The notes: generated from the letters alone by a model not told the origin. A stretch of DNA of 64,000 nt from Acinetobacter lactucae (GCF_001605885.1 NZ_LRPE01000005.1:1-64000); one strand, 5' to 3'; counted from the stretch's first letter, positions 45,844 through 55,192 are shown. Translations and numbers: made by a program.

Positions 45844-46155
45844 TTATAAACAATTTGCTGGTTTAGGGATCCCTGCTAAACGACTTAAATGACGCGCCAC
45901 TAAACCAGTATTAAATTGTTGCTGTAAAACAGCATTATTAATCTCTGGACTTACCGTTTTCATTAAAAATTTAATCAGTGGGCGAGTTGCTGGAGAATGT
46001 CCAAACTGTTGATAAAACTGACGTACAGCCGCTAAGACTTCAAAATGCCAATCAGTGAGTTCAAGATCAAGCGATTTGGCAAGTTCTTGTGCAACTTCGG
46101 GATTCCAAATTGTGTAATCAACCAAATGACCATCTTGGTCTAATTCTAGATTCAT
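45844..46155 (-). CDS. tusE: Sulfurtransferase TusE (DsrC family)
   Basis: The 103-residue protein belongs to the DsrC/TusE family: WNPEVAQELAKSLDLELTDWH, EVLAAVRQFYQQFGHSPATR. It ends in GIPKPANCL with the conserved penultimate cysteine that accepts sulfur. TusE passes sulfur from TusBCD to MnmA for 2-thiolation of tRNA wobble uridine. It is the last gene of the tusDCBE cluster. Confidence 0.93.
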   Translation of the reverse strand: MNLELDQDGHLVDYTIWNPEVAQELAKSLDLELTDWHFEVLAAVRQFYQQFGHSPATRPLIKFLMKTVSPEINNAVLQQQFNTGLVARHLSRLAGIPKPANCL

Positions 46156-46173
46156 GAAACCAGCCTAAATATA

Positions 46174-46458
46174 TTATTTAAGAGAAATACAGCGATTAAA
46201 CGTCAAAATCAGATCAGCAAATTGATCATAATCTAATACATTCATCTGAGCTAAAGTATCGGTATCAAGTAAGTTTTTTTCGACGCTTAAACATGAAACA
46301 GATTCAAATGATTGAATCATTTCAGCAGAAAGCTGTGCAACTGATTCACCCATAAAAACAATCTGGTCACCTGCCTGAAAAAGATGACTTAACTCATCAA
46401 TAATCTTAGGCGTAGCGTGGTAAGAAGATTGCACAAGATAAAGCGTTGATGGATTCAT
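46174..46458 (-). CDS. tusB: Sulfur relay protein TusB
   Basis: A 94-residue protein if started at ATG 46458. A TTG start eight codons earlier would overlap tusC by 7 bases. MNPSTLYLVQSSYHATPKII and IVFMGESVAQLS fit the DsrH/TusB family. It forms the TusBCD complex with its neighbours. Identification leans on position between tusC and tusE. Confidence 0.8.
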   Translation of the reverse strand: MNPSTLYLVQSSYHATPKIIDELSHLFQAGDQIVFMGESVAQLSAEMIQSFESVSCLSVEKNLLDTDTLAQMNVLDYDQFADLILTFNRCISLK

Positions 46459-46475
46459 TAAACTTACACCTTCAT

Positions 46476-46826
46476 CTACCAATATAGAACATGATCAAAA
46501 GATTGAATAAATTCAGCATTCAACTGAACAAATTCAATCTCTTGTTCGGTTTTTTGTACAAGAGGATGTTGCTGATTTTTACTTTCAATCAGAATGGGGC
46601 TCAAGTCGTAGAACTCAAAACTTTCGACCATATTTGAAGCCACTTTAAAAGCCTGAGCAAACTGATCAAAGCTCAAATCATTTTGCAAAAGACTAAGAGC
46701 AGCATCTTTCAATAATACTTTGACGGGTGAGCCAAAGGTTGCTAAAACCATAGTAGCGGAAAGGCTTTCATTGATTTGAAGACTGGTTAAATTGGCTTGG
46801 CTTAAAATGACGAGTACAGATTTCAC
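46476..46826 (-). CDS. tusC: Sulfur relay protein TusC
   Basis: The 116-residue protein is DsrF/TusC-like: SVLVILSQANLTSLQINESL, ATFGSPVKVLLKDAAL, FEFYDLSPILIESK. Part of the heterohexameric TusBCD. It lies between tusD (44-base gap) and tusB. Confidence 0.82.
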   Translation of the reverse strand: MKSVLVILSQANLTSLQINESLSATMVLATFGSPVKVLLKDAALSLLQNDLSFDQFAQAFKVASNMVESFEFYDLSPILIESKNQQHPLVQKTEQEIEFVQLNAEFIQSFDHVLYW

Positions 46827-46870
46827 ACAATATACCTTTTAAAAGCAACAATCTAAGCAAACAAAGTAAC

Positions 46871-47239
46871 TTAAAATTGAATAAGACGAGATGCTGACTG
46901 TACTGCATCAGCAAGTTCACCTAACCCGACAAGTTCAAAGTCTTTGGCAAGGTTGTGATGAGTAAGGTGATGGCGACTGGCATTTTCTGCATCTGTAATA
47001 CCACGAGCGAGGGCAGCACTCACACAAACAGGAAGACGAATCGCAAGCTTTTGCCATTCATGCGTTAAATTACGCTGGTCGTCAGGAACCCATTGAAAAT
47101 CATTAGCAACCTGCACGCCATCTTGGTAAAAGAATACACGGAAGTCTTCATTTTTACTTTTGAGTGCCTGAGCAAGCCCTAACGCATGCCAAGCATGAAT
47201 GGAAGTAGGAGCAGAGGTAATTAGTAGTAATGTACTCAT
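46871..47239 (-). CDS. tusD: Sulfurtransferase TusD
   Basis: The 122-residue DsrE/TusD protein has LLITSAPTSIHAWHALGLA, VFFYQDGVQVANDF and IRLPVCVSAALARGI. The cysteine in the last motif is the catalytic persulfide residue. It is the first gene of the tusDCBE set and diverges from the GalE-like gene. Confidence 0.9.
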   Translation of the reverse strand: MSTLLLITSAPTSIHAWHALGLAQALKSKNEDFRVFFYQDGVQVANDFQWVPDDQRNLTHEWQKLAIRLPVCVSAALARGITDAENASRHHLTHHNLAKDFELVGLGELADAVQSASRLIQF

Positions 47240-47304
47240 TGAGAATTCACTATGGTCATACGTCTAAATGGGCGTAGATACATTAAGAGAAAGGTAAGTA
47301 TACA

Positions 47305-48312
47305 ATGATTTTAGTGACAGGTGGTTTAGGCTTTATCGGTTCACACATTGCATTGAGTCTTATGGCTCAAGGGCAAGAAGTGGTAATCGTCGATAATTTG
47401 GCTAATTCGACCTTGCAAACGCTTGAACGGCTAGAATTTATTTCTGGTATGTACGTTCCATTTGTCAAACTTGATGTACGTAATACACCAGCATTGAATA
47501 AGGTGTTTGAGCAATACTCAATTGATGCGGTTATTCATACTGCCGGATTCAAATCAATTGAAGAATCTAACCTTAAACCTCTTGAATATTACAATGATAA
47601 TGTCAGTTGCATCATGAGTTTATTACGCGCCATGCAACGTACAGGTGTTCGTCACTTTATTCACTTGTCTAGTCTTGCAGCTTATGGGAAATCTGGGTTG
47701 CAATTAAGCGAAACAGAAGAATTTAATTACGCTTATCCTAATCCTTATATTAAGTCTCAACAGATGATTGAAGAAATTATCCGTGATACTTATAAAATTG
47801 ACCATGAGTGGAAAATTGCAATCTTGCGCTTATCTAATATTGTAGGTGCATTTGAACATGGTGTACTCGGAGAGTATGTCGCTCAGCTCCCTAAAAATAT
47901 CGTACCACTTGCGATGCAAGTCGCAGCCATGCAGCGTGATTTGATTGAATTACAAGATCAAGCCGAAACGTCAGATCATACGACTGAACGTAGTTTTCTA
48001 CATGTTTTAGATTTATGCGAGGCGGTGAGCGCGAGTTTACATTGGCTGCGTGATCAAACACATTGTTGTGAAGCATTTAATATTGCCCATGATCAAGTTC
48101 ATTCAATTCGTCAATTACTCGATGAAATTTCCCAAGCCACCCAAGCTGAGATTCCGACACAATCAGCAATTTATAAACATGTTGAGTTAGGTCAAGTTGG
48201 GGCTAATATTGGGAAAGCAAAAACCTTATTGCAATGGTCGCCAAAACGCACGTTAAAACAAATGATCGAAGATGAATGGCGCTTTTATCAAAATACGCTA
48301 AATGGAAGATAA
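47305..48312 (+). CDS. GalE-like NAD-dependent epimerase/dehydratase with altered active site
   Basis: The 335-residue protein follows the UDP-glucose 4-epimerase pattern: ILVTGGLGFIGSHIALSL (NAD loop), VVIVDNLANSTLQTLERLE, VIHTAGFKSIEESNLKPLEYY and HLSSLAAYGKSG with the catalytic serine. The usual YxxxK appears as NPYIKSQQM: the codon at the lysine position is CAA (Gln). The later GalE motif PxPDGTGxRDYIHV is weak here (ETSDHTTERSFLHVLDL). The protein is therefore GalE-related but may not be an active epimerase. It stands alone between tusD and fumC. Confidence 0.8.
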   Translation: MILVTGGLGFIGSHIALSLMAQGQEVVIVDNLANSTLQTLERLEFISGMYVPFVKLDVRNTPALNKVFEQYSIDAVIHTAGFKSIEESNLKPLEYYNDNVSCIMSLLRAMQRTGVRHFIHLSSLAAYGKSGLQLSETEEFNYAYPNPYIKSQQMIEEIIRDTYKIDHEWKIAILRLSNIVGAFEHGVLGEYVAQLPKNIVPLAMQVAAMQRDLIELQDQAETSDHTTERSFLHVLDLCEAVSASLHWLRDQTHCCEAFNIAHDQVHSIRQLLDEISQATQAEIPTQSAIYKHVELGQVGANIGKAKTLLQWSPKRTLKQMIEDEWRFYQNTLNGR

Positions 48313-48428
48313 GATAATGATTCTTATTTACAATGCTGGTATGGTTGAGTAGGATATTCAAAATTAACTAGCCAGAGCAAATACTTGCTTCAGCCCGTGA
48401 GTTCTTTATTGAGATAACCGAGGTTTCT

Positions 48429-49823
48429 ATGCAAACACGAATTGAACATGACACGATGGGTGAGATTGAAGTTCCGAATGAAGCATTGTGGGGGGCACAG
48501 ACTCAACGCAGCTTGCAGAACTTTAAAATCGGGCAAGAACGATTACCGCGTGCCATGATTCGAGCAATGGGTTTGGTCAAAAAGGCTGCTGCAATAACCA
48601 ATGCTGAACTTGAACAATTACCACAAGATTTGAGCCAATATATTGTGGGTGCAGCTGAAGAGGTCATTGATGGCAAATGGGATTCACAGTTTCCTTTAGT
48701 TGTCTGGCAAACGGGTTCTGGTACGCAAAGTAACATGAACTGTAATGAAGTGATTGCCAATATTGCAAACCAGAAATTAGGGCAAGCTTTAGGTGCACAA
48801 AAACCAGTACATCCAAATGATCATGTCAATCGTGCTCAATCAACAAACGACTCGTTTCCAACGGCTATTCATGTTGCAGCAAGTTTGCAAATTAACGAAT
48901 TACTCATCCCTGCCGTTGAGCAACTTAAAGCGACTTTGCAAAAAAAGTCTGACGAATTTCAAGACATCGTCAAAATTGGCCGTACCCATTTGCAAGATGC
49001 CACACCATTAACTTTAGGCCAAGAGTTTAGTGGCTATGTTTCTCAGCTTGAGCATGGATTGGTTAGATTACAACAAGCCTTAAGTGGTTTATATGAGTTG
49101 CCATTGGGCGGAACTGCTGTAGGAACCGGGTTAAATGCACATCCTGACTATGCAGTGAAAGCAGCAGCTCAGCTTGCTCTACTTACAGGTTTGCCATTTG
49201 TAACTGCGCCTAATAAATTTGAAGCACTAGCGGGGCGTGATGCAGCTGTTTTTGCATCAGGTGCATTGAAAACTTTAGCTGTAAGCTTAAATAAAATTGC
49301 GAATGATATTCGTTGGTTGGCCAGTGGTCCACGCTGTGGTTTCGGTGAAATCCGTATTCCTGAAAATGAACCTGGTTCAAGCATTATGCCGGGGAAAGTA
49401 AATCCGACACAAAGTGAAGCAATGACCATGGTTGTCGCGCAAGTGCTTGGAAATGATACGACCATTAACGTGGCTGGTGCTTCCGGTAACTTTGAGTTAA
49501 ACGTATTTATGCCTGTAATTGCTTATAACTTATTGCAGTCTATTCAATTGCTTGGTGATGCGTGTAATAGTTTTAACGACCACTGTGCGGTAGGAATTGA
49601 GCCTAATCGCGATAAGATTGACCACTTCTTACATAACTCTCTCATGTTGGTCACAGCGTTAAACCCAGTGATTGGTTATGAAAACTCTGCAAAAGTTGCA
49701 AAGACTGCTTATAAAGAAAATAAAACGTTGAAGCAGGTTGCTGTTGAGCTTGGTTTGGTTACAGCAGAGCAATTTGATGAAGTGGTAAAACCTGAAAAAA
49801 TGGTTTCACCAAATAGCAAGTAA
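48429..49823 (+). CDS. fumC: Class II fumarate hydratase
   Basis: The 464-residue protein is of normal FumC length: [75 protein letters not shown] and the family signature [13 protein letters not shown]. It interconverts fumarate and malate in the TCA cycle and, being iron-free, is useful under iron limitation or oxidative stress. A terminator follows. Confidence 0.96.
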   Translation: MQTRIEHDTMGEIEVPNEALWGAQTQRSLQNFKIGQERLPRAMIRAMGLVKKAAAITNAELEQLPQDLSQYIVGAAEEVIDGKWDSQFPLVVWQTGSGTQSNMNCNEVIANIANQKLGQALGAQKPVHPNDHVNRAQSTNDSFPTAIHVAASLQINELLIPAVEQLKATLQKKSDEFQDIVKIGRTHLQDATPLTLGQEFSGYVSQLEHGLVRLQQALSGLYELPLGGTAVGTGLNAHPDYAVKAAAQLALLTGLPFVTAPNKFEALAGRDAAVFASGALKTLAVSLNKIANDIRWLASGPRCGFGEIRIPENEPGSSIMPGKVNPTQSEAMTMVVAQVLGNDTTINVAGASGNFELNVFMPVIAYNLLQSIQLLGDACNSFNDHCAVGIEPNRDKIDHFLHNSLMLVTALNPVIGYENSAKVAKTAYKENKTLKQVAVELGLVTAEQFDEVVKPEKMVSPNSK

Positions 49824-49856
49824 TCACTAAAACAATGTAAGCATTAATGTGTATAT

Positions 49857-49880
49857 AAAAGCCCTCATCCGAGGGCTTTT
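49857..49880. terminator. Bidirectional terminator after fumC
   Basis: AAAAGCCCTC-ATCC-GAGGGCTTTT between two convergent genes. Confidence 0.9.
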
Positions 49881-49919
49881 ATAGGTAGAGACTAACTTAT
49901 AGCTTGAGATAGGAAAATA

Positions 49920-50213
49920 TCAAAGTAAGCCTTCTATATATTCCCAACCATGAGATTTCATCGCTTCAAATTTCTTTTTTAGCTCTTCTTTTTCGTGGTC
50001 ATGAGGATCGCCTGCTAAAAGAACATGGTACGAGTTAGATTCTGGTTCTATGGTCACTTCAATAATTTCTACGGGTTGAATCACTCCACTCTCAGTTAAA
50101 CCAGAGTCGATAAAACACATTCCTTTTACAGGAATAACAGTACAGTCATATTCTTTGGAAATAAAATAATTATTTGCTGAGGCGGAATACGTACGTGATG
50201 CTCTAACTTTCAT
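49920..50213 (-). CDS. Small conserved-looking protein of unknown function
   Basis: A 97-residue protein. ATG 50213 is chosen because AAGGAGG lies 7 bases upstream. It reads MKVRASRTYSASANNYFISK, followed by a beta-rich core and a charged, helical C-terminus (KEELKKKFEAMKSHGWEYIEG). No signal peptide or known motif. I do not recognise the family. Confidence 0.6.
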   Translation of the reverse strand: MKVRASRTYSASANNYFISKEYDCTVIPVKGMCFIDSGLTESGVIQPVEIIEVTIEPESNSYHVLLAGDPHDHEKEELKKKFEAMKSHGWEYIEGLL

Positions 50214-50384
50214 GTGTACCTCCTTCAAGCGTAATAGAATGCTTTAGTCTGGCGCGCTTCTAAAGTTAATACTGTTTAATTTATATAGTGATTTTATTTT
50301 TTACTTCAATATTCTAGTTATCGATTTTTTTATTAGCATAAAATGCTGTTAGCTATAATTTACAAGTAAGGTATTAAAAAACTT

Positions 50385-51086
50385 ATGAATCAAAAGCCAC
50401 TTTCAGTTGTTTTAATTCCTGGTTATATGCTTGACGAATCTCTGTGGAATGAAGTCATAAATGAGGTGCCTAAAGAGTGGAATACATATCGAGCTACTTT
50501 AAAAGAAGGACAAACAATAAAAGAGATTGCTCAGAATATTGCTAAAAATGCGCCTGAGAACTTTGTACTAATTGGATTCTCACTTGGAGGATACATTGCG
50601 AGATCTATAGTGGAGCAATTTCCTCAAAAAGTTAAGGCGCTTGTTTTAATAGCGTCTTCATTACGCTCAGATACAGAAGAGCAGAAAAATCAAAAGTTAA
50701 CGGCGATTAAACTTAACACGGGGAAAAATTTCCATGGGCTAAGTTCAATATCGATTGAAAAAACACTTCATCCATCGAATGTTCAGAATCGCGCTCTTGT
50801 AAAAAGAATCCAAGAGATGGGCAGGGCTTTAGGTTATGAAGAGTTCGTTAAACAATCTATGTTAGATAGAAGTTCTTATGATATGAGTAAGATCACATGC
50901 CCAACTTTAATTATTTCTGGTGCAGAGGACCAGCTGCGTTCTAAGGAAGAAGCGATAGAATTATTAGATCAGTTGCCACATGCAAAGCTTGAGATAATTA
51001 AAAATACGGGCCATATGATTCCGATTGAACAGCCGAAGATATTGGTTTCAGTGATTTCAACTTGGTTAAGTACTTATCTTTTATGA
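50385..51086 (+). CDS. Alpha/beta hydrolase
   Basis: The 233-residue protein has VVLIPGYMLDESLWNEV (oxyanion region), the nucleophile elbow IGFSLGGYIA (Ser about 66), IISGAEDQL (acid) and KNTGHMIPIEQP (His), a full catalytic triad. A lipase, thioesterase or esterase role is possible; the substrate is unknown. The stop overlaps the convergent small gene by 6 bases. Confidence 0.82.
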   Translation: MNQKPLSVVLIPGYMLDESLWNEVINEVPKEWNTYRATLKEGQTIKEIAQNIAKNAPENFVLIGFSLGGYIARSIVEQFPQKVKALVLIASSLRSDTEEQKNQKLTAIKLNTGKNFHGLSSISIEKTLHPSNVQNRALVKRIQEMGRALGYEEFVKQSMLDRSSYDMSKITCPTLIISGAEDQLRSKEEAIELLDQLPHAKLEIIKNTGHMIPIEQPKILVSVISTWLSTYLL

Positions 51087-51359
51087 GGGTCTAATTTTCG
51101 TTTTCTTTGTAAGGATCTTAATAATTCTGAAAACTTGATTACCAAGTTTGATCTTTTGATGAATAGTTGCATGATCCAGTTGATCCCATAATTCAAATGG
51201 AAAAAACTCTGAACTATGATCAAATATCCATAACCATTGGTAACTATTGTTAAGCGTATTTTTATCAAAACGAACATCTTGAACTTTCACAATCTTAAAC
51301 TGTTTATGATGTTCGTCTTGAAGAATAATTTCATGATTCTCCATTAGACATCCATACAT
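51081..51359 (-). CDS. Small protein of unknown function
   Basis: A 92-residue protein (MYGCLMENHEIILQDEHH...), or 87 residues if started at the internal ATG 51344. It is rich in aromatic residues (NSYQWLWIFDHSSEFFPFELW) and ends in a basic tail. No recognised family and no clear ribosome binding site. It converges with and slightly overlaps the hydrolase gene. A second frame over the same region (51074-51277) is taken as a shadow. Confidence 0.5.
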   Translation of the reverse strand: MYGCLMENHEIILQDEHHKQFKIVKVQDVRFDKNTLNNSYQWLWIFDHSSEFFPFELWDQLDHATIHQKIKLGNQVFRIIKILTKKTKIRPS

Positions 51360-51570
51360 TAAAGATAATTTTCAATTGTACTAAACTTAATGCTGTTAGA
51401 TTAAGTTGTTAAGTTGGCATTAATTTACAAAAGATTTCGGGTTGTTAAAGTTTGTCATTTTTCAAAATGAAAAAAATCTTTACTTTTGAAATACAAGGTT
51501 TTAAATAGCTTACATTGTAAGAAGAGAGTGTAGATGTCAGAATATATTCAATCTATTTTCGAGTATCGCT

Positions 51571-52014
51571 ATGAGTTTAATAGGCTTTATGTATGCAAGT
51601 AAAACCAATAGTGAACATAGTCAAATAAAACAAGATTTAATTGATATTCTCACAGAGGCAGTTAGCTTTAACTCTCATAATGATATTACAGGGGTGCTTT
51701 ACTACGGTAATGGATACTTCTTGCAGTATTTGGAAGGTGAGAAAGAGCAGGTCGAATCGCTATTTTATAATTTAATTTTGAAAGATTCGAGACACCAGAA
51801 CTGTGAAATCATTTTTTCAGAACGATCCGAACAACGGCTATTTAAACACTGGAGTATGAAATTTGCTCCTATTAATACGAAAATAAAAGATTTCTTTCAT
51901 CATCATCATGTTGATGAGTTTAATCCATATCTGCTTAACACTACTTCTATTCCTTCTTTTATTAAATTGCTTGTAGATCAACCCAATCACAAAGTTGATC
52001 AATACCAAGTTTAA
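51571..52014 (+). CDS. BLUF-domain blue-light sensor
   Basis: The 147-residue protein is a lone BLUF domain with a short C-terminal tail. The flavin-contacting residues are present: Tyr8 (LIGFMYAS), Asn37 (NDITGVLYY), Gln52 (YFLQYLEGE), and Trp94/Met96 (KHWSMKFAP), spaced as in AppA. No output domain is attached, as in Acinetobacter BlsA, so signalling must go through protein partners. No regulator adjoins it. It could be BlsA itself or a paralogue. Confidence 0.9.
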   Translation: MSLIGFMYASKTNSEHSQIKQDLIDILTEAVSFNSHNDITGVLYYGNGYFLQYLEGEKEQVESLFYNLILKDSRHQNCEIIFSERSEQRLFKHWSMKFAPINTKIKDFFHHHHVDEFNPYLLNTTSIPSFIKLLVDQPNHKVDQYQV

Positions 52015-52060
52015 TCAAAACTAGGGATTAAAGTGGATCTTAAGTTTTCTATTTAAAGTT

Positions 52061-52085
52061 AAGCTCTCTTCGGAGAGCTTTTTAT
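52061..52085 (+). terminator. Intrinsic terminator after the BLUF gene
   Basis: AAGCTCTC-TTCG-GAGAGCTT followed by TTTA; a very stable UUCG loop. Confidence 0.9.
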
Positions 52086-52253
52086 CACAAAGCTAAACTT
52101 TCACTAATTAATAGAGAATTGGCGTTGAATAAGCTGTCATAATTGTTAAAATGCCCACCTTGTCCTGTTTTTATATTGTTTTTTGTTTTGCATTTATTTT
52201 GCAAAGTTAGAGATAAAATTATTAAAAACAGCTGCTTAGTTAAGGATTTTTGA

Positions 52254-52745
52254 ATGCTCTCTATTTATTTGACAGATACCCAACAACATGTGCAATTTAA
52301 TGATTATCCTAGTGATCAGCCAGTTAAGTTTCTGTTAAATCTTAAAAAGATTTTCCCAAGTACAGCGGATTTATTATTACCAGTTTTACCTGAAGATAAT
52401 AATTTGGAAAATGTTACATGGGAATCAACCTCAAAAGATTTTGGAATCTTTAAAAAGCTATTAGCGGGATGGGGTGTTATTGAGCTTCGTTTAAATGCAA
52501 TTACTGCTTATAAAGATAAAAACTTTGCAAATGAGCTAGTGAAACAAGCACAGGTAAAACGTAAGAAAACAGCACAAAAAAATCATCAGCTTTCTTTAGT
52601 TGCTCTAGATTATATTTTTATGCACGAAGTTCATGCATTGATTGATGCTGAACTGGTCACTATTGGTGAGAAATTCTACTTACCAACCTTGCGTGAGCAA
52701 TGGAAAGGTACAGTTACAGACCAAGTACTCAACGGAAAACTTTAA
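52254..52745 (+). CDS. Protein of unknown function
   Basis: A 163-residue soluble protein without signal peptide or membrane segments. It has a basic helix around residues 95-110 (LVKQAQVKRKKTAQKNHQ) and a C-terminal stretch EKFYLPTLREQWKG. I recognise no family. It stands alone between terminators. Confidence 0.6.
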   Translation: MLSIYLTDTQQHVQFNDYPSDQPVKFLLNLKKIFPSTADLLLPVLPEDNNLENVTWESTSKDFGIFKKLLAGWGVIELRLNAITAYKDKNFANELVKQAQVKRKKTAQKNHQLSLVALDYIFMHEVHALIDAELVTIGEKFYLPTLREQWKGTVTDQVLNGKL

Positions 52746-52754
52746 TTTAAGTAC

Positions 52755-52787
52755 AAAAGGTGAATTTATAAAGATTCACCTTTTTTA
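52755..52787 (+). terminator. Intrinsic terminator
   Basis: AAAAGGTGAAT...ATTCACC followed by TTTTTT, 10 bases after the stop of the 163-residue protein gene. Confidence 0.9.
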
Positions 52788-52903
52788 TTATTAATTAAAT
52801 CAATATCTTATAATTTTAAGAATGCTTATACAAAAGTTTACAAGAAAAGAATGCGTTTTTTTCAATGTGGCAGATACATTGCTTATATAAATACAAAATT
52901 ATT

Positions 52904-53120
52904 GCGGGAGAGAGGTTCATTAAGAACCCGCCGAAGGAGCAACAAGCCCGGAAACTCTCAGGCAAAAGGACTGTAATAATTAAAAAATCTGGAGAGAAGC
53001 TTAGATTTATAAGAATGGAAAACAATAACTTATAAATTATAAACTCACCGAAGGGGAAGATCTAAACGTTAAAAGGTAACGTTGAGGTCGAAACTCTCAG
53101 GTACCAATGACAGATGGGCT
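52904..53120 (+). promoter_or_regulatory. Tandem glycine riboswitch
   Basis: Two consecutive glycine aptamers are visible. The first contains GCGGGAGAGAGG, CCGCCGAAGGAGCAA and AACTCTCAGGCAAAAGGAC. The second contains CTGGAGAGAAG, CACCGAAGGGG and AAACTCTCAGGTACCAATGA followed by CAGATGGG. These are the classic conserved blocks (GGAGAG, CCGAAGG, CTCTCAGG) in the right order, with a long P3 arm in the second aptamer. It ends 38 bases before the DadA-like gene start, so glycine likely controls its expression. Confidence 0.93.
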
Positions 53121-53158
53121 GTACTGATGAAATGTTTTGCATTTCTGAGGAGTCTGTT

Positions 53159-54403
53159 ATGCCACATGTTATTGTGATAGGTGCGGGAATCACAGGGGTT
53201 ACCTCTGCTTATGAATTATCGCAACTGGGTTATCAAGTCACAGTGATTGATCGACATTTGTATCCTGCAATGGAAACGTCATTTGCCAATGGAGGGCAAC
53301 TATCGGCTTGTAATGCCGAAGTATGGAACCAAAAAGCCACCGTGATTAAAGGCTTTAAATGGATGAGACAAAAAGATGCTCCTCTATTGTTAAACCCTTC
53401 ATTTAGTTTGCATAAGTATAGTTGGCTAGTTGAATTTCTATCACATATTAAAAACTATGAAGCGAATACGATAGAGACAGTCCGTTTGGCATTACTCGCT
53501 CGTAAGCGTCTGTTTGAAGTTGCTGAAAAAGAACAGCTCGAGTTTGACTTGGAGAAGCGTGGAATTCTCCATATGTATCATAGTAAGGCTGACTACGAGA
53601 TTGCTAAACAAGTCAATAACGTATTGAATAAAGGTACATTGGAACGCTATTCGGTTTCACCTGATGAAATGAAAGCAATAGAACCATCTTTGACAGGTGA
53701 CTATTTCGGCGGCTATTACACGCCAAGTGATGCAACGGGTGATATTCATAAATATTCAACCTCTTTGGCTGAGAAGACTAAACAATATGGCGTTCAATAT
53801 AAGTTCGGCCTAGAAGTTATGGATATTAAGTGCGGCGTAGACAAAGTAGTCGTGACTTGTCAGCCAAGTGCGGAGCATCCTTATCTGGTTGAGTCCGATA
53901 ACATTCAACTTGAGGGTGATGTGCTTGTAGTTTGCGGTGGTGTAGGAAGTTATCAACTCGCCGATATGATTGGAGAGCGAGTAAATGTCTACCCAGTAAA
54001 AGGTTATTCAATTACTGTGCAGTTAAAAGATGAGCACAGTGTAAACAATGCTCCTTGGGTGAGCTTGCTAGATGAAAGTGCAAAGATCGTGACTTCTCGT
54101 TTAGGTAAGGATCGTTTGCGTGTAGCGGGGACTGCTGAGTTCAATGGTTATAACCGCGACATACGGGCTGATCGTATTCAACCATTAGTGAATTGGGTTA
54201 ATCGTAACTTTGATATTTCAACTGAGCATGTAGTGCCTTGGGCAGGGTTAAGACCGATGATGCCAAACATGTTGCCTGTTGTTAAGCAATCTAAACAACC
54301 TCGTGTTTTTTATAATACAGGGCATGGACATTTAGGTTGGACTTTGTCTGCGGCAACCGCAGTTTTAGTCGGTCAGGATATTGCTCAAAAATATCCAGTG
54401 TAG
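53159..54403 (+). CDS. DadA-family FAD-dependent D-amino acid (or glycine) dehydrogenase
   Basis: The 414-residue protein starts MPHVIVIGAGITGVTSAYEL (FAD loop) and has DRHLYPAMETSFANGGQLS, HMYHSKADYEIAKQ, VYPVKGYSITV and GHGHLGWTLSAATAVLVG, all typical of DadA. ATG 53159 follows GAGGAG by 6 bases; a frame extending to 53114 would run into the riboswitch. DadA enzymes deaminate D-amino acids and pass electrons to quinones at the inner membrane. Control by a glycine riboswitch suggests that glycine is a substrate or product of this pathway. It is not next to an alanine racemase gene, unlike dadAX. Confidence 0.88.
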   Translation: MPHVIVIGAGITGVTSAYELSQLGYQVTVIDRHLYPAMETSFANGGQLSACNAEVWNQKATVIKGFKWMRQKDAPLLLNPSFSLHKYSWLVEFLSHIKNYEANTIETVRLALLARKRLFEVAEKEQLEFDLEKRGILHMYHSKADYEIAKQVNNVLNKGTLERYSVSPDEMKAIEPSLTGDYFGGYYTPSDATGDIHKYSTSLAEKTKQYGVQYKFGLEVMDIKCGVDKVVVTCQPSAEHPYLVESDNIQLEGDVLVVCGGVGSYQLADMIGERVNVYPVKGYSITVQLKDEHSVNNAPWVSLLDESAKIVTSRLGKDRLRVAGTAEFNGYNRDIRADRIQPLVNWVNRNFDISTEHVVPWAGLRPMMPNMLPVVKQSKQPRVFYNTGHGHLGWTLSAATAVLVGQDIAQKYPV

Positions 54404-54409
54404 AAAGTA

Positions 54410-54438
54410 AAAAGCCAGTGTTCAAACACTGGCTTTTA
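54410..54438. terminator. Bidirectional terminator
   Basis: AAAAGCCAGTG-TTCAAA-CACTGGCTTTTA between convergent genes. Confidence 0.9.
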
Positions 54439-54447
54439 TTTAAAGAG

Positions 54448-55074
54448 TTAATCATATAAGCGGTAGATTCCGCTAAAACGTTCACAGCCTTTTTGCTGGG
54501 TTTTCACATTAAGTAAGGCTTTTTGAAAATTAAACTGATATTTACAGTTGTGCTCATTGTCTAAAATTTCACTTTTTTGTTCAGGTGAACTATAGGCCAT
54601 CAATGAAATCGTTTGAGTTTCCTTGCGGTTATTTGGATTACGGTATGCTATCCCTTCAATTTTGATTTTATCTTTCGCGAGTTGATGGACTTGAATGTGT
54701 ACAGGCTGAGCTGCTATATGTCCATTTTCAAACTTAAGATAATGCTGGGTAAGCGTTTGCTTAAGCGACGCATAAAAATTTAAGTCATCAGTACGTAAAT
54801 CAAACTGTTGTTGAATGCATGTATTACTCTTGCATTGCTGAGTATGTTTAGACCATAACTTTTGTGTATCCTGTAAGAGCTGTAAGGGGGCATCAGTAAC
54901 TAAATATGCAGAAAGATATTTATTATTGAGTTCTTTTCTTGATTCACTAAATGTTTTTGAGCAGATTTTAAGCTCAGCTCCAGTATTGGAGCAGTCTATT
55001 GATTCTGCAAAGACAAAAGGTGAACATAAACAACTCAGTGTCACGACAAAACTTAATCTTTTCAATTGATTCAT
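54448..55074 (-). CDS. Secreted LprI/DUF1311-like protein
   Basis: The 208-residue protein has a signal peptide (MNQLKRLSFVVTLSCLCSPFVFAES). A Cys-rich helical domain follows (SIDCSNTGAELKICSKTFSE, LWSKHTQQCKSNTCIQQQFDLRTDDL), which fits the LprI/DUF1311 lysozyme-inhibitor-like pattern. A beta-rich C-terminal domain with two more cysteines completes it. A start six codons upstream (55092) is also possible. A periplasmic or envelope role is likely; lysozyme inhibition is only suggested by the family. Confidence 0.7.
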   Translation of the reverse strand: MNQLKRLSFVVTLSCLCSPFVFAESIDCSNTGAELKICSKTFSESRKELNNKYLSAYLVTDAPLQLLQDTQKLWSKHTQQCKSNTCIQQQFDLRTDDLNFYASLKQTLTQHYLKFENGHIAAQPVHIQVHQLAKDKIKIEGIAYRNPNNRKETQTISLMAYSSPEQKSEILDNEHNCKYQFNFQKALLNVKTQQKGCERFSGIYRLYD

Positions 55075-55192
55075 ATCAGTATTAGACAGCATGATCGCTT
55101 ATACTTTCAGTCTACTTTGCTAGGTGTACTATAGCGAAACAGAACGGCTGAATACAAGATTTCTTAAGTTTTTATGGAAGGTAATAATTTAT

